From Paenibacillus camerounensis (GTDB lineage: Bacteria > Bacillota > Bacilli > Paenibacillales > Paenibacillaceae): DNA of 64,000 bases. The notes under the pieces were generated by a model. That model was not told where the DNA came from, did no database searches, and saw nothing but the letters and a program-made list of their open reading frames with translations. Shown here piece by piece: positions 59,115 to 64,000 of this stretch; position 1 is the stretch's first letter; every line of letters begins with the position of its first letter. The stretch covers positions 62,001 to 126,000 of the forward strand of contig NZ_CCDG010000059.1 of the NCBI RefSeq assembly GCF_000723885.1, written 5' to 3'. The position numbers were made by a program, and so were the translations under genes.

Positions 59115-62100
59115 ATGGCTGTGCCGCTGGCAAGAAGGACGGAACGGCTGCTGAATGAGCTTCAGCTGCGCCGGTACAAGGAGAGCCTGGAAATCGGTGA
59201 ATGGTCGCTGCGAAGGGCCCGTTATGTTGAGGAAGGCGAATATCAGTATGAGCAGACGAGGGAGACAGTATCACCGGGCCGCCTGCAGAGCGAAGTGAGG
59301 GAAACACTGTTTCTGGAAACAACGGTGACTGTGCCCGCGGGCTGGGCTGAGGAAACGGTAGGTATCGTGTTCAAGGCCGGAGGGGAAGGGCTGCTGTCCA
59401 TCAATGGTAAGCCTTACCACGGGCTCGACAAAAACAGGAGCTTTGTTCCCCTGTCCGGAACACTCGCCGCCCGTAGCGAACTGAAGCTAAATATTGAGCT
59501 GTACCATGTCCCGCCGATACCGGCAGATCCGTTAAACGGCCAGAAGGATAATGATGCCGCTCCGGTCCGTTTTGAAGAAGCCAGGCTGGTAACGGTCAAC
59601 AGGGCGGCAGAAGGCCTGTATTTTACTGTGACAGTGTGTTTTGATGCACTGAAACGCCTGGCTGAGCGGTCAACCGAGCGGCTGGCTCTGGAGCGTGCGC
59701 TGGAAGAGGCCATTCTGAACATTGGAGCTACAGCGGCGGCGGATGAAGAATGTCTGGTGCAGGCGGAGAGACAGCTTCGGACAAGACTGCAGGCTGCAAG
59801 CGGAAACAGGGAGTCCGGAACCGCAGGAGTCATGCACATGGTCGGGCAGTCGCATATCGATCTCGCCTGGCTGTGGCCGCTGAAGGAGACGGTGCGCAAG
59901 ACCGGCCGGACCTTCTCGACTGTGATCACGCTAATGGAGCACTACGGGGAGTACCGCTATTCGCAGAGCCAGCCGCAGCTGTATGCCTATGCCAAGCGGC
60001 ATTTTCCGGACCTGTATGAGCAGATCAAAAATCGTGTAGCGGACGGGCGCTGGGAGCTGGTAGGCGGAATGTGGATTGAGCCGGACCTGAACATCCCTTC
60101 AGGGGAATCGCTGGTCCGCCAGCTGCTGTACGGTCGAGCTTTTTATGAGCGGGAATTTGGCAAAAGCCCGCGGGTGGAGTGGCTGCCGGACACCTTCGGC
60201 TACTGTGCTTCATTGCCGCAGCTGCTTAAGAAATCCGGCGTGGATTATTTTATGACCAGCAAAATGAACTGGAACGACACGAACATCTTCCCTTATGATC
60301 TGTTCCACTGGGAGGGAATTGACGGGACGACAATATTATCATTTCTGAACCACGGGCTTAATGAAAATACGCTGCCTGCCGATGTAGGCGAGCATTGGGA
60401 CAGCTTCCGCCAGAAAAAAGCGCATTCCGGGCAGATGCTGCTCTACGGATACGGGGACGGCGGAGGCGGTGTGACCCGGGAGATGCTGGAGGTTGTCGAG
60501 CGTTCCGCCGCATTGCCGGGCCTGCCTTCTAGCCGGTTCAGTACAGCGCATGAGTTCTTTGACGGTGTCCGCGATGCCGCTCCCGGGCTGCCGGTCTGGT
60601 CGGGGGATATGTATCTCGAGCTGCACAGGGGGACGTACACGACACACGGAAAGAACAAGCGCTGGAACCGTAAGGCAGAAGCACTGTACCGTGAAGCAGA
60701 AATCTGGAATGCCCTGTCCTACCTGTCAGGAGCGGCGCAGCTTGAAGCATGTGCGGATCTGCAGCACGGTCAGCTGAAAGAGGGCTGGGAGCTGCTGCTG
60801 CTGAACCAGTTCCATGATATTATTCCCGGCACTTCCATTCCGGAGGTGTATGTGAAATCCGAGGAGCATTACAGGGAGATTTTTGACCTCGGAGAACGGA
60901 GCCGGACCAAGGCGGTGGATACGCTGGCGGCAGGTATAGATACGCGCGGACAGGGAACGCCGCTGATTCTGTTCAACAGCCTGTCCTGGCGGCGCAAGGA
61001 TACTGCTGAGCTTACCGGCGGTGCAGAGCTCCTGAACAAAAGCCCGTATGACGGCGGTGGCAATCCGCTGCCCTTTGATCTGCTGCAGACCGGTGATAAA
61101 GTGGAGCTTCTGATATCGGCAGGTGAGGTGCCTGCGCTGGGATACACCACTGTTTGGCTTCGGGAGCTTGACGGTGCTGAGGATAAGCCGGCAGCGGCAG
61201 TTATCTTACCGCTGACTGAATCAGCATCGGGGCATCCGCATGGGAAAACATTGGACCATTGGGAGACGGAGTACTACCGTCTTATGTTTGATGCAGGAGG
61301 GCGGATTGTTTCGTGGATCGATAAGGAAGCCGGCCGGGAGCTGGTTGCTCCGGGAGCTGCGGCCAATCATCTGCAGCTATTCCATGACCGCCCGACCGTC
61401 TGGGATGCGTGGGATATTGATCCGCATTTTGCCGGGCAGCCGGCAGGAGAAGCCGCTCTGCTCTCCAGTGAAGTGCTGCATCAAGGACAGACCCGGGATA
61501 TTCTGCGCTTCTCCTGGCAGCTGAACGATTCGCTGATCGAGCAGCATATCCTATTTCACCGCCATTCCCGGCGTGTGGACTTCGAGACGCGGGTGGACTG
61601 GAGGGAGGAGCATAAGCTGCTGAAGGCTGCTTTTCCGGTGGATATCCGCACTACGAGGGCAGTCTATGAAATTCCGTTTGGCAGCGTAGAGCGGCCGACC
61701 CATAACAATACAAGCTGGGAGCAGGCGCAATTCGAGGTGTGCGGACACCGCTGGGCGGATCTGTCTGAGGGCGGTTACGGAATCAGCCTGCTGAACGACT
61801 GCAAATACGGCTATGATATCAAAGGCAATGTGATGCGGCTGTCCTTGCTCCGTTCTCCGCGCTGGCCCGACACAACCGCAGACATCGGGGTGCACGAATT
61901 CACGTATTCCCTGTATCCGCACGCAGGAGGATGGAGAGACGCTGAGGTTGTAAAAGAAGGCCAACTGCTGAATCAGCCAATCCATACCGCTTGGGCATCT
62001 GCACATGCCGGAAATCTGCCTGCGGCAGCATCACTGCTGAATGTAAGCGGTCAGCATGTTGTAATTGATGCCATTAAAATCTCAGAGGACGCAAGCGGAG

Positions 62101-62297
62101 CCATAATTCGTCTGTATGAATCCGGCGGCGGCCGCGATCAGGCTGTAATAAGCCTGGGTTCACAGTTTAGCATTATAGAAACGGATTTAATGGAAAAAGA
62201 AGCAGGTGAGCCGCAGCCGGCGGTCAACGGCGGTACACTTTCCCGTGCCGTTACCCCTTATGAGGTGGTTACGCTGAAGGTAACGGCCGGTAAATAG
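59115..62297 (+). CDS. alpha-mannosidase, GH38 (second of pair)
   Basis: 1060 residues, colinear with the preceding enzyme. The zinc and catalytic residues fall at nearly the same places: His 247 and Asp 249 in HID, Asp 324 in EPDLN, His 567 in QFHDIIPG. Sequence around the active site differs (WPLKETVRKTG instead of WRLTHTREKAA; MNWNDTNIFPYD instead of ISWSQYNRMPHD), so linkage specificity may differ. ATG 59115 follows AAGGGGAGGG; GTG 59121 is an alternative. Probably translated from the same mRNA as the first gene. A terminator follows. Confidence 0.92.
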   Translation: MAVPLARRTERLLNELQLRRYKESLEIGEWSLRRARYVEEGEYQYEQTRETVSPGRLQSEVRETLFLETTVTVPAGWAEETVGIVFKAGGEGLLSINGKPYHGLDKNRSFVPLSGTLAARSELKLNIELYHVPPIPADPLNGQKDNDAAPVRFEEARLVTVNRAAEGLYFTVTVCFDALKRLAERSTERLALERALEEAILNIGATAAADEECLVQAERQLRTRLQAASGNRESGTAGVMHMVGQSHIDLAWLWPLKETVRKTGRTFSTVITLMEHYGEYRYSQSQPQLYAYAKRHFPDLYEQIKNRVADGRWELVGGMWIEPDLNIPSGESLVRQLLYGRAFYEREFGKSPRVEWLPDTFGYCASLPQLLKKSGVDYFMTSKMNWNDTNIFPYDLFHWEGIDGTTILSFLNHGLNENTLPADVGEHWDSFRQKKAHSGQMLLYGYGDGGGGVTREMLEVVERSAALPGLPSSRFSTAHEFFDGVRDAAPGLPVWSGDMYLELHRGTYTTHGKNKRWNRKAEALYREAEIWNALSYLSGAAQLEACADLQHGQLKEGWELLLLNQFHDIIPGTSIPEVYVKSEEHYREIFDLGERSRTKAVDTLAAGIDTRGQGTPLILFNSLSWRRKDTAELTGGAELLNKSPYDGGGNPLPFDLLQTGDKVELLISAGEVPALGYTTVWLRELDGAEDKPAAAVILPLTESASGHPHGKTLDHWETEYYRLMFDAGGRIVSWIDKEAGRELVAPGAAANHLQLFHDRPTVWDAWDIDPHFAGQPAGEAALLSSEVLHQGQTRDILRFSWQLNDSLIEQHILFHRHSRRVDFETRVDWREEHKLLKAAFPVDIRTTRAVYEIPFGSVERPTHNNTSWEQAQFEVCGHRWADLSEGGYGISLLNDCKYGYDIKGNVMRLSLLRSPRWPDTTADIGVHEFTYSLYPHAGGWRDAEVVKEGQLLNQPIHTAWASAHAGNLPAAASLLNVSGQHVVIDAIKISEDASGAIIRLYESGGGRDQAVISLGSQFSIIETDLMEKEAGEPQPAVNGGTLSRAVTPYEVVTLKVTAGK

Positions 62298-62314
62298 TGT
62301 TTATGACAGATAGA

Positions 62315-62352
62315 AGGCAGTATTTCCGAAGGGGATACTGTCTTTTCTTTTG
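62315..62352 (+). terminator. intrinsic terminator after mannosidase operon
   Basis: Stem GCAGTATTTCC / GGGGATACTGT with a short loop, then TCTTTTCTTTT. Confidence 0.8.
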
Positions 62353-62411
62353 CCGGAATAAAGCGGATAGATATTTCCACCCGGATCGTAGATGCATGGG
62401 ATACGTTAATT

Positions 62412-62425
62412 TGTGAGCGCTTGCT
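62412..62425. promoter_or_regulatory. cre-like site before sugar-binding protein gene
   Basis: TGTGAGCGCTTGCT is one base off the degenerate catabolite-responsive element pattern TGNNARCGNWWNCA. It lies about 65 bases before the lipoprotein gene, where CcpA could repress. It might instead be a site for another LacI-family protein. Confidence 0.4.
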
Positions 62426-62490
62426 ACAATAACACTGTAAGCTAGAGGAACAGGTTCCAGCGATGATTGATCCTAAACAAAGGGGAGTGC

Positions 62491-64000
62491 ATGCAAGTGA
62501 CAAGAAAGCGTTCACTGATCGGATCTCTGACTGCGGTGTTTGCCCTTACCGGAATTTTGGCCGGCTGCGGCGGCAATAACAATGCCGGAAGCGGCGGTGC
62601 AGCAACACCGCCATCCGGTTCGGCGGCTACAACGGCTCCTGCGGCTACGGCCGCTGAAGTGCAGAAGGTGAATTTCTCGATTGTTTCGGCCAGACCGGGA
62701 GATGAAGCCTTTTACAAGGAACAAATGGACATTTTTATGAAAGCGAATCCAGAGGTCAAGGTAACGGTTATTGCCAATCCGACGGAGCAGTATAACAATG
62801 CGCTGCAGCTGTCTTTTGCGGCCAATGAAGGCCCGGATATCTTCTTTATTGAAGGCGGTCAGCCGCAGGCAAGAACGGTGTATGACAATAAATGGGTAGA
62901 GCCGCTGGACAGCTATATCGATGATGCTTTTGTGGCCCGCTTCCCGGAAGGCGCCTTCAGCCGGACCAGCCAGACCCGGGTGAACGGGGAGGTTATCGGG
63001 ATTCCGGTCCGCGACCCGCGCTTCGACAAGGTAAGACCGCTGTATTACAACAAGACCATATTGGAGCAGTACGGCTACAGCGAGCCGCCTAAGACGCATA
63101 GTGAATTCGTCGCAGCAGCGACCAAGATTACAAAAGAAGGCAAAGGCCAGGTATACGGCTTCGCCATGATGGGTAAAGCGCCGGCGGTGTTCGGACTCAG
63201 TGTGTCGGGCCTCGGCTCCGGGCTTGAAGGCGGAGTAATCGGGTATGAAGGCAACACGATCATCAACCTGAAAACCGGGCAGTTCTCAGCGAAGTCGGCA
63301 ACACCTGTCGTGGAAATCCTGCGGCAGCTGAACGCACAGAAGATAGTGGCACCGGGCTGGGAGAACTGGGATACCGCGCAGATGCACCAGCAGTTCGCAG
63401 CCGGACGAGTGGCGATGTTCATCGGGGCAGCGTGGCAGGCAGAAGAAATCCGCAAGCTGAATGACGGCATGGATATGGGCATTGCTGCTGCACCTGTACC
63501 GGATGCCGGCCGGAGCGGATACCGGGATACGCCGACGATTGCCGAGCCGCGTTATGCGATGAGCGCACAGTCAAAGTCGAAGGAAGGCGCCTGGAAGGTA
63601 CTGGACTTCCTCGGCTCCGTGGAGTTTGAACGGGCGAATTACGAATATGCCAAAGAGCTCGTGCTGATGCCGGCAGCTATGGAAGGCATTGCGATGTCCG
63701 CAGACATGGAGCAGATTGTGAAGGTAATGGATGAGACGATCCGGATGGCCCCGGCTGTCAATACGAATAACCAGAACTATGACCAGTTCTCGAAGAGCAT
63801 CAGCGATGCCATGCCGAAGCCGAAGATTCAGGAGGTATTCTTGAAGGCGGTGGTCAGCAATGAAGATCCGGTAGCGCTGGCAGAGGATTATGATGCGAAG
63901 GCCAATAAGGTCATTGATGAGCAGATCAAGATTGCGAACAACGGCGGCATTGATTTTAGCAGGGAAGACCTGAAATACCCGGATTGGAACCCGATGGAGA
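62491..64000 (+). CDS. ABC transporter extracellular solute-binding lipoprotein (partial)
   Basis: Runs off the window; 503 codons are visible. A basic start, hydrophobic core and lipobox LAGC give a type II signal peptide (TRKRSLIGSLTAVFALTGIL), followed by a Gly/Ala/Thr-rich linker. The body is a type 1 sugar-binding protein (SBP_bac_1): QLSFAANEGPDIFFIEGGQPQ, GIPVRDPRFDKVRPLYYNKTILEQYGY, FAAGRVAMFIGAAW. AGGGGAG lies before ATG 62491; GTG 62497 is in frame. Its permeases are expected downstream. Placed after the mannosidases, it probably binds mannosides, which is an inference. Confidence 0.9.
   Translation, partial: MQVTRKRSLIGSLTAVFALTGILAGCGGNNNAGSGGAATPPSGSAATTAPAATAAEVQKVNFSIVSARPGDEAFYKEQMDIFMKANPEVKVTVIANPTEQYNNALQLSFAANEGPDIFFIEGGQPQARTVYDNKWVEPLDSYIDDAFVARFPEGAFSRTSQTRVNGEVIGIPVRDPRFDKVRPLYYNKTILEQYGYSEPPKTHSEFVAAATKITKEGKGQVYGFAMMGKAPAVFGLSVSGLGSGLEGGVIGYEGNTIINLKTGQFSAKSATPVVEILRQLNAQKIVAPGWENWDTAQMHQQFAAGRVAMFIGAAWQAEEIRKLNDGMDMGIAAAPVPDAGRSGYRDTPTIAEPRYAMSAQSKSKEGAWKVLDFLGSVEFERANYEYAKELVLMPAAMEGIAMSADMEQIVKVMDETIRMAPAVNTNNQNYDQFSKSISDAMPKPKIQEVFLKAVVSNEDPVALAEDYDAKANKVIDEQIKIANNGGIDFSREDLKYPDWNPME

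Overview
The window reads as chromosome of a Paenibacillus-like member of the Bacillales. This is an inference from strong AGGAGG-type ribosome binding sites, many TTG/GTG starts, roughly 50% G+C, a T-box leader, YeeN/YxjG/YfiT/YqkB-type proteins and a carbohydrate-degradation repertoire typical of soil Paenibacillus. No tRNA, rRNA, CRISPR array, prophage or intact insertion sequence was seen.

Layout. 1-2.2 kb: LysR regulator and a MetE-like methyltransferase. 2.2-2.6 kb: a gap with a dispersed inverted-repeat element. 2.6-9.6 kb: a nuclease, a T-box-controlled class I lysyl-tRNA synthetase (lysK), YebC/YeeN, Nudix, TSUP transporter, GNAT and an AlaX-type alanyl-tRNA editing protein. 9.8-15.6 kb: YfiT-like protein, then an ABC transporter with a two-component system. 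15.7-21.6 kb: a broken ydcF, small membrane proteins, GNAT, a TetM-like GTPase, Nudix and two tandem DUF606 transporters. 21.8-28.2 kb: nitrite assimilation. A TrpD2-like phosphoribosyltransferase and an ANTAR regulator point one way; nirB, nirD, a formate/nitrite transporter and uroporphyrinogen-III methyltransferase point the other. The nirB leader carries two hexaloop hairpins, the second overlapping a terminator. This is the clearest RNA-level regulatory circuit here.

28.3-36.6 kb is a patchy accessory region: Fe-S protein, SDR, FGGY kinase, a carboxymuconolactone decarboxylase/aldo-keto reductase/cupin cassette, DUF2441, VanZ, and several gene fragments. 36.7-40.7 kb: lacZ divergent from an AraC regulator. 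40.8-50.1 kb: flavoprotein, DUF6138, a broken GNAT, a nitroreductase with an in-frame amber codon beside a MarR fragment, P-loop ATPase, GNAT, deoxyribonucleotidase, ABC exporter and ArsR-type regulator.

50.2-64 kb is a glycan-degradation block: GH13 amylase/neopullulanase and a glycogen-debranching-type glucosidase in one operon, then a LacI regulator, two paralogous GH38 alpha-mannosidases and the start of an ABC sugar-binding lipoprotein. Identical 14-bp palindromes lie in front of lacI and of the first mannosidase gene, so the LacI protein probably controls itself and the mannosidases. At least five genes are broken by deletion, truncation or a nonsense codon, mostly next to intact genes, which suggests continuing gene decay.
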